This document shows positions 42,716 to 52,270 of a stretch of 64,000 nt of DNA, one piece after another. The stretch spans positions 87,166 through 151,165 of the forward strand of contig DATAKL010000054.1 in NCBI GenBank assembly GCA_036261625.1. Reading direction: 5' to 3'. Positions within the stretch are counted from its first letter, which is position 1. Each line of letters begins with the position of its first letter. Source of the stretch: JAAXKN01 sp036261625. Lineage in GTDB: Bacteria; Bacteroidota; Ignavibacteria; Ignavibacteriales; SURF-24. Position numbers and translations under genes: made by a program. The notes beneath the pieces were generated by a model, which was not told the origin of the DNA, did no database searches, and saw only the letters and a list, made by a program, of their open reading frames with translations.

Positions 42716-43780
42716 ATGAAAAAAGTAAAAGTATTAATAGTAGATGATTCTGCACTGGTAAGGCAAACCTTAAGTGAGATTTTGTCTTCCGATGAAAGTC
42801 TTGAAGTAATCGGCACGGCTTCAGATCCCTATGCTGCGGCAAGAAAAATGCGCGATGAAATGCCTGACGTCATAACGCTTGACATTGAAATGCCAGGCAT
42901 GGACGGGCTTACATTCCTGCAGAAGATAATGACGCAGCACCCGATTCCTGTTGTCATCTGTTCGAGTCTGACCGGGGACGGCTCTTTAACTGCCCTGAAG
43001 GCAATGGAATTGGGAGCAGCAGAAATAATAACAAAACCAAAATTAGGTACAAAGCAGTTTTTTGAAGAAGCAAAAATAAGAATATGCGATGCCGTTAAGG
43101 CAGCTTCGAAGGCAAGCCTCAGGAAAATGAGCCAGCCTCTCCCGGTGGAGCCGAAGCTTACGGCAGATGTAATTCTGGAAAAGCCTCTAAGCCGGGCGAT
43201 GATCCAGACAACTGAAAAGGTGATCGTGGCCGGGGCATCTACAGGAGGAACCGAGGCATTGAGAGTATTTCTGGAGGAGATGCCTCTGTATTCACCGGGG
43301 ATAGTGATCGTACAGCACATGCCAGAGGGCTTTACCTCTGCTTTTGCAAAAAGACTCGATTCCATTTGTAAAATTACGGTCAAAGAGGCTGAAAACGGCG
43401 ATGCCGTCTTAAGAGGCCACGCACTGATTGCTCCGGGAAATCATCATCTCCTGCTTAAGAGAAGCGGAGCCAAATATTATGTGGAGGTAAAAGAAGGACC
43501 CATGGTATGCCGCCACAGACCCTCTGTTGACGTACTGTTCAGATCGGCTGCCAGATATGCAGGCAGCAATGCCGTAGGGATACTGATGACGGGAATGGGG
43601 GACGACGGGGCAAAAGGACTCTTCGAAATGAAGCAGGCCGGAGCTTATACAATAGCCCAGGATGAAAAAACTTCTGTCGTCTTCGGCATGCCGCATGAAG
43701 CCATTAAGCTTGGCGCTGCCGAGGCCGTTCTGCCCCTGCAGCAGATAAGCAGGCATTTAGCACAAAGTAAAATACTTTAA
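42716..43780 (+). CDS. cheB: Chemotaxis response regulator/methylesterase CheB
   Basis: A 354-residue CheB. Receiver domain: IVDDSALVRQTL, phospho-Asp D56 (TLDIEMPGMDGLTFL), then a linker. Methylesterase domain: catalytic Ser in GASTGGTEALR, His in QHMPEGFTSAFAKRLD, Asp in MTGMGDDGAKGL. It removes receptor methyl groups or deamidates, opposing CheR. It starts 12 bases after cheD, completing an adaptation set R-D-B. Confidence 0.95.
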   Translation: MKKVKVLIVDDSALVRQTLSEILSSDESLEVIGTASDPYAAARKMRDEMPDVITLDIEMPGMDGLTFLQKIMTQHPIPVVICSSLTGDGSLTALKAMELGAAEIITKPKLGTKQFFEEAKIRICDAVKAASKASLRKMSQPLPVEPKLTADVILEKPLSRAMIQTTEKVIVAGASTGGTEALRVFLEEMPLYSPGIVIVQHMPEGFTSAFAKRLDSICKITVKEAENGDAVLRGHALIAPGNHHLLLKRSGAKYYVEVKEGPMVCRHRPSVDVLFRSAARYAGSNAVGILMTGMGDDGAKGLFEMKQAGAYTIAQDEKTSVVFGMPHEAIKLGAAEAVLPLQQISRHLAQSKIL

Positions 43781-43803
43781 TTACAGGATTTCTATAATAC
43801 AAT

Positions 43804-45690
43804 ATGAAACAGAATGTACTGATCGTAGAAGATGAAAGGATAGTTTCTCTTGATCTGAAAAACAGGATTACAGAGCTGGGCTACAACGTGGCAGGAATGG
43901 TTTCCACGGGAGAAGATGCAATTCTTGAGGCTGAAAGACTCCTGCCCGACATTATTTTAATGGATATAATGCTTAAAGGGCAGTTCGATGGAATTCATGC
44001 CGCTGAGGTAATCTATCAGAAACACCATATACCGGTTATTTTTATTACCGCCTTCTCCGATGAAAAAACCTTCAGCCGTGCCGTTACCACAGAACCATTC
44101 GGATACCTTGTCAAACCATTTGACACCAGGGACCTTAAAAATGCGATTGAGATCGCTCTTTATAAATCGAAGACCGACAGAAAAATAAAGGAAAATGAAA
44201 AGCTGCTTAATGTGACGCTTAATAACATCTCAGAAGGGATTATTGCCCTGGACCAGGAGGGAAGGATCAGGCTCATGAACCACTGCGCCGAGGAACTTAC
44301 CGGCTATAGCAAGGAAGAAGCTCTGGGAAAAGAAATTGATAAAATATTCCGCGTATCTGATGAAATATTAAATGACTACCTGGTTTCTGTTTTATACAAA
44401 AAAGAGAAACCAGAGCTGAGTAAGTACCTGAAGAATAAGTATCTCATAACAAAGTCGGGGAAAAGAATCCTGATTGAAGAAAATACCTCACTGATTGATG
44501 ACATTAATAACAATATTATTGGAAGTGTTATAGCATTCAAAAATATAACTGAACGCAAGGAAGTTGAATCCTCAATTATAAGATCCAGAAACTATTATCT
44601 GACGCTTCTCGACGAGTTCCCTGTCATGATCTGGCGGACGGACCCGATGGGAAGGTTCAACTATTTTAATAAAATATGGCAGAGCTACACTGGCAGAGCA
44701 CTGGAAGAAGATATTGAACACGGCTGGTACCTGAATATACATCCTGAAGACAGGGAGAATGTTACCAAAGAAATTGAAGAGAAGATCACTTCTAAAGGCA
44801 GGATCGAATGCGTCTTCCGCATGCGCAATTCTGATGATAAGTACAGATGGATGCTCTTTATAGGATCACCGTATTATGAAATCGAGGGTGTATATTCGGG
44901 CTATCTTGGAGCGTCTCAGGATATTACGAACCGGGTCATGGTTGAACAAAAACTTGCAGCTGCAAAAAAGGCAGCCGAAGAAGCCAGCAAGGCTAAAAGT
45001 GATTTTCTGGCAAATATGAGCCATGAGGTTCGCACTCCGATGAATGCAATTATAGGCCTGAGTGAAATATTGTCTGACACGGACCTTAAGAGCAACCAGA
45101 AAGAGCTGCTCGACCTGATCAGCGACTCAGCCTATTCGCTCCTGCAGCTATTGAATAATGTGCTGGATTACTCCAAAATCGAAGCCGGAAAACTCAGCTT
45201 CGAAATGAGTGAATTCAGCCTTACAGGCCTGATAGATGAATCGGTTTCAAAATACAGGATTCAGGCCAGGAATAAGCACCTGGAATTTATAGTCGGGCTG
45301 GATGACTCACTGCCGGATAACGTGACAGGCGATAAACTCAGGATCAGGCAGGTTCTGGAAAACCTGCTCTCAAATGCAATCAAATTTACCGAGCATGGTT
45401 CAATTACGCTGGAAGTTAAACCGGAGGAAGAGACAGGAGAAGAAATCTGTTTTTCAGTTTCAGATACCGGAATAGGTATAAAAGAGGAGGACCAGCACCT
45501 GGTATTTCAAAGCTTTACACAGATCGACAGCTCATCGACCAAAAGATACAGCGGAACCGGCCTGGGACTCTCTATAGCAAAAGAGATAATTCAGGGGATG
45601 AAAGGAGACATATGGTTTGAAAGTGAAGCCGGAAAGGGGAGCGCATTTTATTTCCGGCTGCCACTTAAAGCTGAAAACCAGTCGGTGTAA
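43804..45690 (+). CDS. REC-PAS-PAS hybrid histidine kinase
   Basis: A 628-residue soluble kinase. Receiver 1-125 (phospho-Asp D54 in IILMDIMLKGQFDG). PAS at about 135-258 (EGIIALDQEGRIRLMNHCAE). PAS at about 262-385 with a PAC end (GYLGASQDITNR). HisKA with phospho-His in SHEVRTPMNAIIGLSE (about 410), and HATPase (NLLSNAIKFTEHGS, DTGIGIKEEDQ, GTGLGLSIAKEI). It lies 23 bases after cheB and is followed by a lone receiver, a likely partner. Its N-terminal receiver resembles that of the frameshifted kinase (31647). Confidence 0.92.
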   Translation: MKQNVLIVEDERIVSLDLKNRITELGYNVAGMVSTGEDAILEAERLLPDIILMDIMLKGQFDGIHAAEVIYQKHHIPVIFITAFSDEKTFSRAVTTEPFGYLVKPFDTRDLKNAIEIALYKSKTDRKIKENEKLLNVTLNNISEGIIALDQEGRIRLMNHCAEELTGYSKEEALGKEIDKIFRVSDEILNDYLVSVLYKKEKPELSKYLKNKYLITKSGKRILIEENTSLIDDINNNIIGSVIAFKNITERKEVESSIIRSRNYYLTLLDEFPVMIWRTDPMGRFNYFNKIWQSYTGRALEEDIEHGWYLNIHPEDRENVTKEIEEKITSKGRIECVFRMRNSDDKYRWMLFIGSPYYEIEGVYSGYLGASQDITNRVMVEQKLAAAKKAAEEASKAKSDFLANMSHEVRTPMNAIIGLSEILSDTDLKSNQKELLDLISDSAYSLLQLLNNVLDYSKIEAGKLSFEMSEFSLTGLIDESVSKYRIQARNKHLEFIVGLDDSLPDNVTGDKLRIRQVLENLLSNAIKFTEHGSITLEVKPEEETGEEICFSVSDTGIGIKEEDQHLVFQSFTQIDSSSTKRYSGTGLGLSIAKEIIQGMKGDIWFESEAGKGSAFYFRLPLKAENQSV

Positions 45691-45736
45691 TTAACAGAAG
45701 AAACATTTTTCAGCGAACTATAAAAGGAGAAAATTA

Positions 45737-46147
45737 ATGAGAATTCTAATTGCCGAAGATGACTTTGCAAGCAGGGTTGTTATAAAGACGATGCTTGAGC
45801 CTTACGGGGACTGCGATGTTGTTGTAAACGGAAAGGAAGTTATAGAAGCCTTCCAGCTGGCCCTGATGGAAAATAATCCTTATGACCTTTTATGCCTTGA
45901 CATTATGATGCCGAAGATGGACGGGCGAGAAGCGCTCAAATGGATAAGACAGATTGAAAAGGAGAACAAGGTGGCTCCCAGAGATGAAGCTAAAATTGTA
46001 ATGACAACCGCCCTAGGAACTCCCAGGGACGTCATAGACGCCTACTATTCCGGCGGCTGTACGTCTTATATTGTCAAGCCTCTGACAAAAGAGAAGATAA
46101 GAAATATCCTAAATGAACTTGGACTTTTGACTCCAGATCAGGTATAA
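45737..46147 (+). CDS. Single-domain response regulator
   Basis: 136 residues: IAEDDFASRVVIK, phospho-Asp D55 (LLCLDIMMPKMDGREAL), Thr in IVMTTAL and Lys in YIVKPLTKEKI. No output domain is present. AAAGGAG lies just upstream of ATG 45737. The gap to the preceding hybrid kinase is 46 bases, so a kinase-receiver pair is likely. Confidence 0.9.
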   Translation: MRILIAEDDFASRVVIKTMLEPYGDCDVVVNGKEVIEAFQLALMENNPYDLLCLDIMMPKMDGREALKWIRQIEKENKVAPRDEAKIVMTTALGTPRDVIDAYYSGGCTSYIVKPLTKEKIRNILNELGLLTPDQV

Positions 46148-46206
46148 AAGGAGTAAGCAGTAAGCGGCATTATTTTAACTGTCTTTTAAACAATCCGGTA
46201 ACTCAA

Positions 46207-47826
46207 ATGTCCTTAATTATAAAGCCATTTGCAAAATTAACGAAAAGCATAAGCAGTACATTCCAGGTCTCCCTGGTGGCATGCTATCTGGTTGCAGGTG
46301 TCCTGATCGTTTACTTCACAAACAGCCAGATGAAAAAGCAGGCTTTGCATGATGCTTCTGACAGGGCAAGACTGATTCTCTACCGCAGTCTCTCGGAGCA
46401 TGAATATTTTGCAAATCACCTGAAGCCGGAGCTTTTGAACGACATATCGCATCTGCACGGGAAGGATTATTTCGATCCCACCTGGATGTCTTCTACATAC
46501 GCTGTGCGTGAAATGGATAAAGATCTGCGAAAAAGGATTAAAGAGGAATATTATTATAAGGAAGCAGCAGTCAATGCAAGAAACAAAGAAAATGAAGCCG
46601 ATCCGTATGAAGCCGGTTTCCTTTGGAAGCTGAACCACGGCAAAAAAGGAAATGAGGTCCAGGCAATCAGAGAAATCAACGGTGAGAAGTTCTTTACTTT
46701 TATGATTAAAGGGGAAACGGTCGGTCCAGCCTGCCTCAGATGCCATGGCAGTCCGGCCGAAGCCCCGAAGGAACTGGTGAAACTCTATGGAGACCAAATC
46801 GGCTTTAACAAAAAGGTGGGGGAAATAACCTCAGCCATATCAATCAGAATACCGCTGGACGATGCATATGCCGCGGCAAATTCAGTCTCGGCAAGCCTGT
46901 CGTTGATACTCCTGATTGTGCTCTTTGCAATCCTTTCTGTATGCTATATCATCTACAGGCAGGTCATTCAGGTTCCGGTAATGACAATTAGAAATAAGGC
47001 AATTGCCATTGTAAATTCCACAGGACACCTGGGTGAGCAGATACCGGTTTATCATGAAAATGAGCTGGGTGAGCTGACAAAAGCTTTTAACTGGCTTTCG
47101 GTAAATATGAAACAGCTGCTGGACGGATTGGAAACCAAAGTCAAGGAAAGAACTGAAAAGTATGAAAAGGCAAACCTGGAACTGAAAATCAGGGAAGAGG
47201 AAGTGAGCAGTTCATTAAAGGAAAAGGAGACTCTGCTCAAGGAAATTCATCACAGGGTTAAGAACAACCTTCAGATCATATCCAGCCTGCTGAATCTTCA
47301 GATGCAGTTTGTTGAAGATGAAGACCTGAAGCTTTTGTTTAACGATTCCTGCAGCCGCGTCCGTTCAATGTCCTTAATCCATGAGAAACTTTATCAGACG
47401 GAAAGTCTTTCAAAAATCAACATGAAAGATTATGTGCTGGACCTTTCCATGTTTTTGAAGGCGGCCTATGTAAAGGCCTCTCAGGAAATTGAGATAGCTG
47501 CATCCCTGGATGAAGTTCATCTGCCGGTTGACATAGCCGTTCCATGCGGGCTCATAATAAATGAACTTGTTTCCAACTCTCTTAAATATGCATTCAGGGG
47601 GCTTTCCTGTGGAACGATCGGCATAACGCTGAAAAAGTATGAAAAGAAAATTGAAATTTCTATTAGTGATAACGGGCTGGGTCTGCCGGATAACGTGGAC
47701 CTGAAGAACCCTTCCACCTTAGGACTGCAGTTAGTTTCAGGACTCGTTGAGCAGATCCATGGGACAATAGAGATAATAAGAAAAGATGGGACAACCTTCT
47801 GCTTAAGGTTTTCGGCAGAGGCTTAA
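46207..47826 (+). CDS. Histidine kinase with DUF3365 haem-type sensor, HAMP, HisKA_2
   Basis: A 539-residue membrane kinase. TM1 at about 20-38, then a periplasmic DUF3365 (Tll0287-like) sensor with the haem-type motif CLRCH at C176-H180 and SAISIRIPLDDAYA after it. TM2 lies at about 229-250, followed by HAMP (VPVMTIRNKAIAIV) and a coiled coil (KVKERTEKYEKANLEL). The kinase core is HisKA_2 (KEIHHRVKNNLQIISSLLNL) and HATPase (NELVSNSLKYAF). The covalent haem suggests sensing of redox state, oxygen or NO; that is inferred from the motif. Its kinase core is closely similar to that of the 28431 kinase. Confidence 0.9.
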   Translation: MSLIIKPFAKLTKSISSTFQVSLVACYLVAGVLIVYFTNSQMKKQALHDASDRARLILYRSLSEHEYFANHLKPELLNDISHLHGKDYFDPTWMSSTYAVREMDKDLRKRIKEEYYYKEAAVNARNKENEADPYEAGFLWKLNHGKKGNEVQAIREINGEKFFTFMIKGETVGPACLRCHGSPAEAPKELVKLYGDQIGFNKKVGEITSAISIRIPLDDAYAAANSVSASLSLILLIVLFAILSVCYIIYRQVIQVPVMTIRNKAIAIVNSTGHLGEQIPVYHENELGELTKAFNWLSVNMKQLLDGLETKVKERTEKYEKANLELKIREEEVSSSLKEKETLLKEIHHRVKNNLQIISSLLNLQMQFVEDEDLKLLFNDSCSRVRSMSLIHEKLYQTESLSKINMKDYVLDLSMFLKAAYVKASQEIEIAASLDEVHLPVDIAVPCGLIINELVSNSLKYAFRGLSCGTIGITLKKYEKKIEISISDNGLGLPDNVDLKNPSTLGLQLVSGLVEQIHGTIEIIRKDGTTFCLRFSAEA

Positions 47827-47851
47827 AAATGATAAAACAAATGGGAGAATT

Positions 47852-49666
47852 ATGGGATCTGAACTGAACTCCAGTTATTCTAATATTTTTTCAGAAGTTG
47901 ACATCTTCGAAAGGGATCCTTCAGAGCTGAACTTTAATGAAATCTTCAATCTGGAGGAAATACAAAAGCTTCAGGACACCTTTGCCTCGGTCCATGGAGT
48001 TGCATCCCTGATTACTGACACCAGGGGCCTGCCTATTACCAGGCCTAGCAATTTCAGCTATTTATGCAATTCCATAATAAGACAAAATCAGAAAGGAAAT
48101 GAAAGGTGCTGCAACTCAGATTCCATTATAGGAAAAACAAACCCTGAAGGCCCGAATGTGCAGAAGTGCCTGAGTGCAGGCCTTTGGGACGGCGGAACCA
48201 GCATTATGCTGGGCGACAAGCATATAGCAAGCTGGCTTATAGGTCAGGTAATAGTTGAACCATGTTCTGAAGAAGAGCTGATGAAATACGCTGAATTCCT
48301 GGGCGTCGATGAAAATGAATATCTGGAAGCTCTCGGGAAAATTCCGAGAATGAGTGAAAAGAAGTTCAGGGAGATAAACCAGATACTTTTCCACTTTGCA
48401 AAACAGCTTTCCGAACTTGCTCTTAAAAATTTTCAGCTGATTCAGGAACTGGAAAAAAGGCGTAAAGCAGAACTGAAGACCAACAGTTTATATTCGGTGG
48501 CCCGGGCAGTAAACTCAGCCGAGAGCCTGGAGGCTGTCTTTGAAAACGCAAATGATTTGTTATCAAAGATAATTTACTTTGAAAATTTTCTGATAGCAAA
48601 GTACCACAAAGAAAGTGATGAGGTGAGCTTTCGGTACTCCAGTGATGAGAACTATCCGTTTAATGACCTGAGGGATTCGAAGTCCCTTGCCCTTGAAGTA
48701 ATTCGCAAAGAAAAGCCCGTGCACTTAAAGCAGGGTGAAATCATGTCTATTTTAAGCCCTGAGGGGAGTAGTATCCAGTTGTGCAGGGAATTCCTTGGGG
48801 TGCCCCTCAAGATAAAAGGGGAGCTTCTTGGCGTATTGTGCTTCAGGAATTTTAGCCGGGAGGCAGAATATTCTAAAGAGGATATAGAAATCCTCGAAGC
48901 CGTTTCCGAGCAGATGGCAATTGCCGTAAAACACAAACAGAGTGAGGAGAAATTAAAAGAAGCAAAGGAAATTGCCGAACGCTCGGAAAGGCTGAAGACC
49001 GAGTTCCTGGCGCAGATATCGCATGAAATTAGAACTCCGCTGAATGCAATCCTGAGCTTTAATGCGCTCATAAGGCAGGAAATTGAGAATAAAATTCAGG
49101 GTGAGATTCAGGAGGGCTTCAACATTATTGAAAGGGGGAGCAAAAGAATCATCAGAACAATTGACCTTCTGCTCAATATGTCGGCCGTTCAGACGGGAAA
49201 CTACGACGTCTGCCTTACGGAAGTAAATATTGATGAGACGCTGAGGCTTATCATCCGTGAGTTTACGGCACTTGCAAGGCAGAAAAAACTTGCATTGAAA
49301 ATTGAAAACAGTTCCAAGCAGAACGTTATCTTTGCCGACGGGTATACGATTACGCAGATATTTACAAACCTAATTGATAATGCCTTAAAATTTACAAATG
49401 CCGGCGGTGTATCAGTCAGAATTTTTGACAACAGTAAGGGTAAAATGTCAGTTGAAGTCCGCGACACGGGAATAGGCATGTCAAAAGAATTTCTTCCGAA
49501 TCTCTTTAAGCCGTTTCTGCAGGAGGAGATGGGATATACAAGAAGATATGAAGGAAACGGCCTTGGTCTGGCACTGGTTAAGAAATACTGCGAGCTGAAT
49601 AATGCAGAGATAAAAGTTGAAAGTGAAAAGAAAAAAGGGAGCACCTTTACAGTGATTTTTGGTTAA
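47852..49666 (+). CDS. Histidine kinase with PocR and GAF sensor domains
   Basis: A 604-residue soluble kinase. A PocR ligand-binding domain lies at about 25-190 (SVHGVASLITDTRGLPIT, CCNSDSIIG, KCLSAGLWDGG). A GAF domain lies at about 213-360 (FLGVPLKIKGELLGVLCFR). HisKA has its phospho-His in QISHEIRTPLNAILSF (about 392), and the HATPase has NLIDNALKFTNAGG, DTGIGMS and GNGLGLALVKKYCEL. PocR domains bind small hydrocarbon or organic ligands, or use cysteines for redox sensing. Several Cys residues occur here; the ligand is unknown. GGGAG lies just before ATG 47852. It closes the sensory island. Confidence 0.9.
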   Translation: MGSELNSSYSNIFSEVDIFERDPSELNFNEIFNLEEIQKLQDTFASVHGVASLITDTRGLPITRPSNFSYLCNSIIRQNQKGNERCCNSDSIIGKTNPEGPNVQKCLSAGLWDGGTSIMLGDKHIASWLIGQVIVEPCSEEELMKYAEFLGVDENEYLEALGKIPRMSEKKFREINQILFHFAKQLSELALKNFQLIQELEKRRKAELKTNSLYSVARAVNSAESLEAVFENANDLLSKIIYFENFLIAKYHKESDEVSFRYSSDENYPFNDLRDSKSLALEVIRKEKPVHLKQGEIMSILSPEGSSIQLCREFLGVPLKIKGELLGVLCFRNFSREAEYSKEDIEILEAVSEQMAIAVKHKQSEEKLKEAKEIAERSERLKTEFLAQISHEIRTPLNAILSFNALIRQEIENKIQGEIQEGFNIIERGSKRIIRTIDLLLNMSAVQTGNYDVCLTEVNIDETLRLIIREFTALARQKKLALKIENSSKQNVIFADGYTITQIFTNLIDNALKFTNAGGVSVRIFDNSKGKMSVEVRDTGIGMSKEFLPNLFKPFLQEEMGYTRRYEGNGLGLALVKKYCELNNAEIKVESEKKKGSTFTVIFG

Positions 49667-49988
49667 TTGTTTCTAATGTAATTTTTGCCATACCGCTTTA
49701 TCCTTACGGCTCTATACAGGCTGCATGTGCAGCTTATTTCTTCACAGACTCTTCGGTGCGGGAACTGCTGATTAGGTTTCAGTTATTCCTTCTTTTTCTG
49801 CATTTCACTTCATTGTGAGAATCTTCAAAAACTCTACCGCTCGAAACATCTTTTTACCGCTGGTTACATTTCAGATGATTTTACTCTAAAAGGCATTAAT
49901 TTATTAAGAAAAAGGGGCAAAATAGCATTTCATGCCCTCACAGAAGATAAAACTTCAGTAATAAAGAAGCCAAAAGAACGGGAATCAG
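49667..49988. other. Intergenic region before the polysaccharide locus
   Basis: 322 bases without a gene. A short GCTGCA-TG-TGCAGC dyad lies near 49730; I see no tRNA, JUMPstart-like element or terminator. The promoter for the polysaccharide genes probably lies in the AT-rich half before 49989, but cannot be placed. Confidence 0.5.
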
Positions 49989-52259
49989 ATGAAAAACAAT
50001 ATTTCAGAAACCGAACTGACCAGGCTCCTCAGCGATGATGAAGCGGGTTTCAGGAATCGTATTATACTCTTCAGGGTACACTGGATAACCATTCTCATGA
50101 TAACAATTTTTACGGCACTTCTGGCCGTAGTCTATGCCCTGATGGCTCCCGACGTGTATTCCTCGAGCACAATGATCAGAGTCTCCAAACCGCAGGGCAA
50201 TATACTTGATGCTCCTTTGATTGCAGAGTTCTCAGATCAGAAGTCATCTTTCGTGGAAAATGAAATTGAGGTCTTAAAAAGCTACTCTATCCGCGAAAGG
50301 GTAGCCCGTTTGCTGATTGACTCGCTTAAGAACAACAGGTATCCCGAGTATTATATCATATTCAGCCATGAGAGGAAAAGCGCTTCAGGAAGTCCTGCCA
50401 TCCGCCCGGTCTACGAAATAGTAAAAGCCCTCGGCAAGGTGGTCACAATCGAACAGAAGAATGACCTGGAAATAGTAAATTTAACAGCTGAATCGGTTTC
50501 CCCCTGTGAGGCCTCATTGATTGCGAATATTTACGCCAGTGTTTATCACGACATGAATCTGGGTATCAACCGCCTCCAGACGATGAACGTCAGAGAGTTT
50601 CTCGAAAAGCAAAGCGAGGATAAGCACAAAAAGCTTCTTGAAGCAGAAAACGCACTGAAAGATTACCAGGAAAAAGGGGGCATAGTTGCTCTTGATGCCC
50701 AGTCAAACGCGCTCATAGGCCAGCTGACAGACTATGAATCCAAAAAGAATGCAGCCAAAATCGAGCTGACGGTTGTGGAAAAAACACTCGCTGATTATAA
50801 GACTGAACTTGCCAGGCAGGAACCCCGCATTAAGGATTACCTCGATAAGTATGCAATTGAGCCCTACCTGGAGGAACTGCAGAAACAGATCGCACAGTTT
50901 GAGGTGAAGAAGGATCTTGCTCTTACAAACGGGCAGGACTACAGCCGGACGGAAGTGATTAATAACTATAATATGAAAATAGAGGCTCTCAAGGAAAACC
51001 GCGATAAGAAGCTGGAAATATTTAAGGCAGGCATGCTGGCCCTGAGCAGCGATGAGGTCAAACAGCTTGTACAGAAGGTGCTGGATGCCGAAGTAAAATA
51101 TCACGCGCTTTCGTCTTCATACAATGTTATCAGTTCCATAGTAAAAAATTATGAAGCGGAGTTTGATGCCCTTCCTAAAAGGACGATCGACCTTGCAAGA
51201 CTCGAAAGGGAAAAAAGGGAATCGGAAAAACTATACCTTCTTATAGAGGAAAAGTATCAGGAGGCTTTGATAAATGAGCAGTCCACGCCGGGCAACGTCC
51301 TGATTATAGACCCGGCCAGGATCCCCGTGGAAGCCTCCAGGCCAAACAGAAGGATCATAGTGCTGGCGGGCGTAATGTCTGGACTCCTTTTCGGATTCGG
51401 GTTTGTTCTGATAAGAGATATTTTAGACAGGACTGTAAAGACACCTGAGGATATCGAGAAGTTAAATATAAACCTGATAGGCTGGGTGCCCCGCTTTGAG
51501 AGCCTCCCCCAAGGAGGGCAAAACGCTTCTGAATTCATCGTGCATTATAAACCGAATTCAGTTCCAAGCGAGGCATACAGGGCTTTGCGGACAAGGATTC
51601 AGTTTTCAAGGGTCAACTGGGAAACTATTAAGACTATTCTTATTACCTCCAGCTCACCGCAGGAGGGGAAGACCACTTCTTCAGTAAATATTGCCGGAAG
51701 CTTTGCAAAGGCAGGGAAAAGGACACTCATTATTGATTGTGATTTAAGAAAGCCAAGGGTGCACAAGGTATTTAATCAGTTCAAGGCGCCGGGATTGGTT
51801 GAATACATTTTTGAAAAGGCGTCTTACGAAGACATAATCAGAAAAACCGAATCAGAAGACCTTTTCATGGTCCCAGCCGGTACAATCCCGACAAATCCTT
51901 CTGAAATACTGGCCTCAGTGCAGTTTATGCAGCTCCTTGAAAAGCTGAAAGAGGATTTTGAAATAATTGTAATTGACTCGCCTCCCATTCTGGCGGTAAC
52001 CGATGCCGAAATTCTCTCACGGATTGCTGACCTGTCACTTTTAGTGGCAGCTGCAGAGATCACAGAGATTGATGTGATGAAAAAAGCAGTGGAACTTCTC
52101 AGCCATGAGCAGAACTCATTTATTGGGGTCCTCCTGAATAATTTTATCTATAAAAACGGCTACGGGAGCTATTACAAAAACTATTACTATTACCAGAGTC
52201 CTGTGAAAGACAAAAAAGAAAAGCTGCTTTACACAGGCAGGCAGTTAATAAAAAGCTAA
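49989..52259 (+). CDS. Polysaccharide chain-length regulator with BY-kinase domain (Wzc-like)
   Basis: A 756-residue inner-membrane protein combining a Wzz domain and a bacterial tyrosine kinase. TM1 is at about 32-52, the Wzz domain follows, then a long coiled coil (about 190-440) and TM2 at about 450-475. The kinase domain has Walker A SSSPQEGKTTSSVNIA, Walker A' LIIDCDLRKPR and Walker B IIVIDSPPI. The C-terminus has eight Tyr residues between 721 and 735, the autophosphorylation cluster. Such proteins control the length and export of capsule or exopolysaccharide. I see no Wza-type export porin or Tyr-phosphatase gene nearby. Confidence 0.93.
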   Translation: MKNNISETELTRLLSDDEAGFRNRIILFRVHWITILMITIFTALLAVVYALMAPDVYSSSTMIRVSKPQGNILDAPLIAEFSDQKSSFVENEIEVLKSYSIRERVARLLIDSLKNNRYPEYYIIFSHERKSASGSPAIRPVYEIVKALGKVVTIEQKNDLEIVNLTAESVSPCEASLIANIYASVYHDMNLGINRLQTMNVREFLEKQSEDKHKKLLEAENALKDYQEKGGIVALDAQSNALIGQLTDYESKKNAAKIELTVVEKTLADYKTELARQEPRIKDYLDKYAIEPYLEELQKQIAQFEVKKDLALTNGQDYSRTEVINNYNMKIEALKENRDKKLEIFKAGMLALSSDEVKQLVQKVLDAEVKYHALSSSYNVISSIVKNYEAEFDALPKRTIDLARLEREKRESEKLYLLIEEKYQEALINEQSTPGNVLIIDPARIPVEASRPNRRIIVLAGVMSGLLFGFGFVLIRDILDRTVKTPEDIEKLNINLIGWVPRFESLPQGGQNASEFIVHYKPNSVPSEAYRALRTRIQFSRVNWETIKTILITSSSPQEGKTTSSVNIAGSFAKAGKRTLIIDCDLRKPRVHKVFNQFKAPGLVEYIFEKASYEDIIRKTESEDLFMVPAGTIPTNPSEILASVQFMQLLEKLKEDFEIIVIDSPPILAVTDAEILSRIADLSLLVAAAEITEIDVMKKAVELLSHEQNSFIGVLLNNFIYKNGYGSYYKNYYYYQSPVKDKKEKLLYTGRQLIKS

Positions 52260-52270
52260 GGTAAATCAAA

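Noticed and set aside
49667..49988. A tRNA or JUMPstart-like element before the polysaccharide genes
   Set aside because: No cloverleaf with a proper T-loop and no matching JUMPstart sequence could be found; only a short dyad is present.
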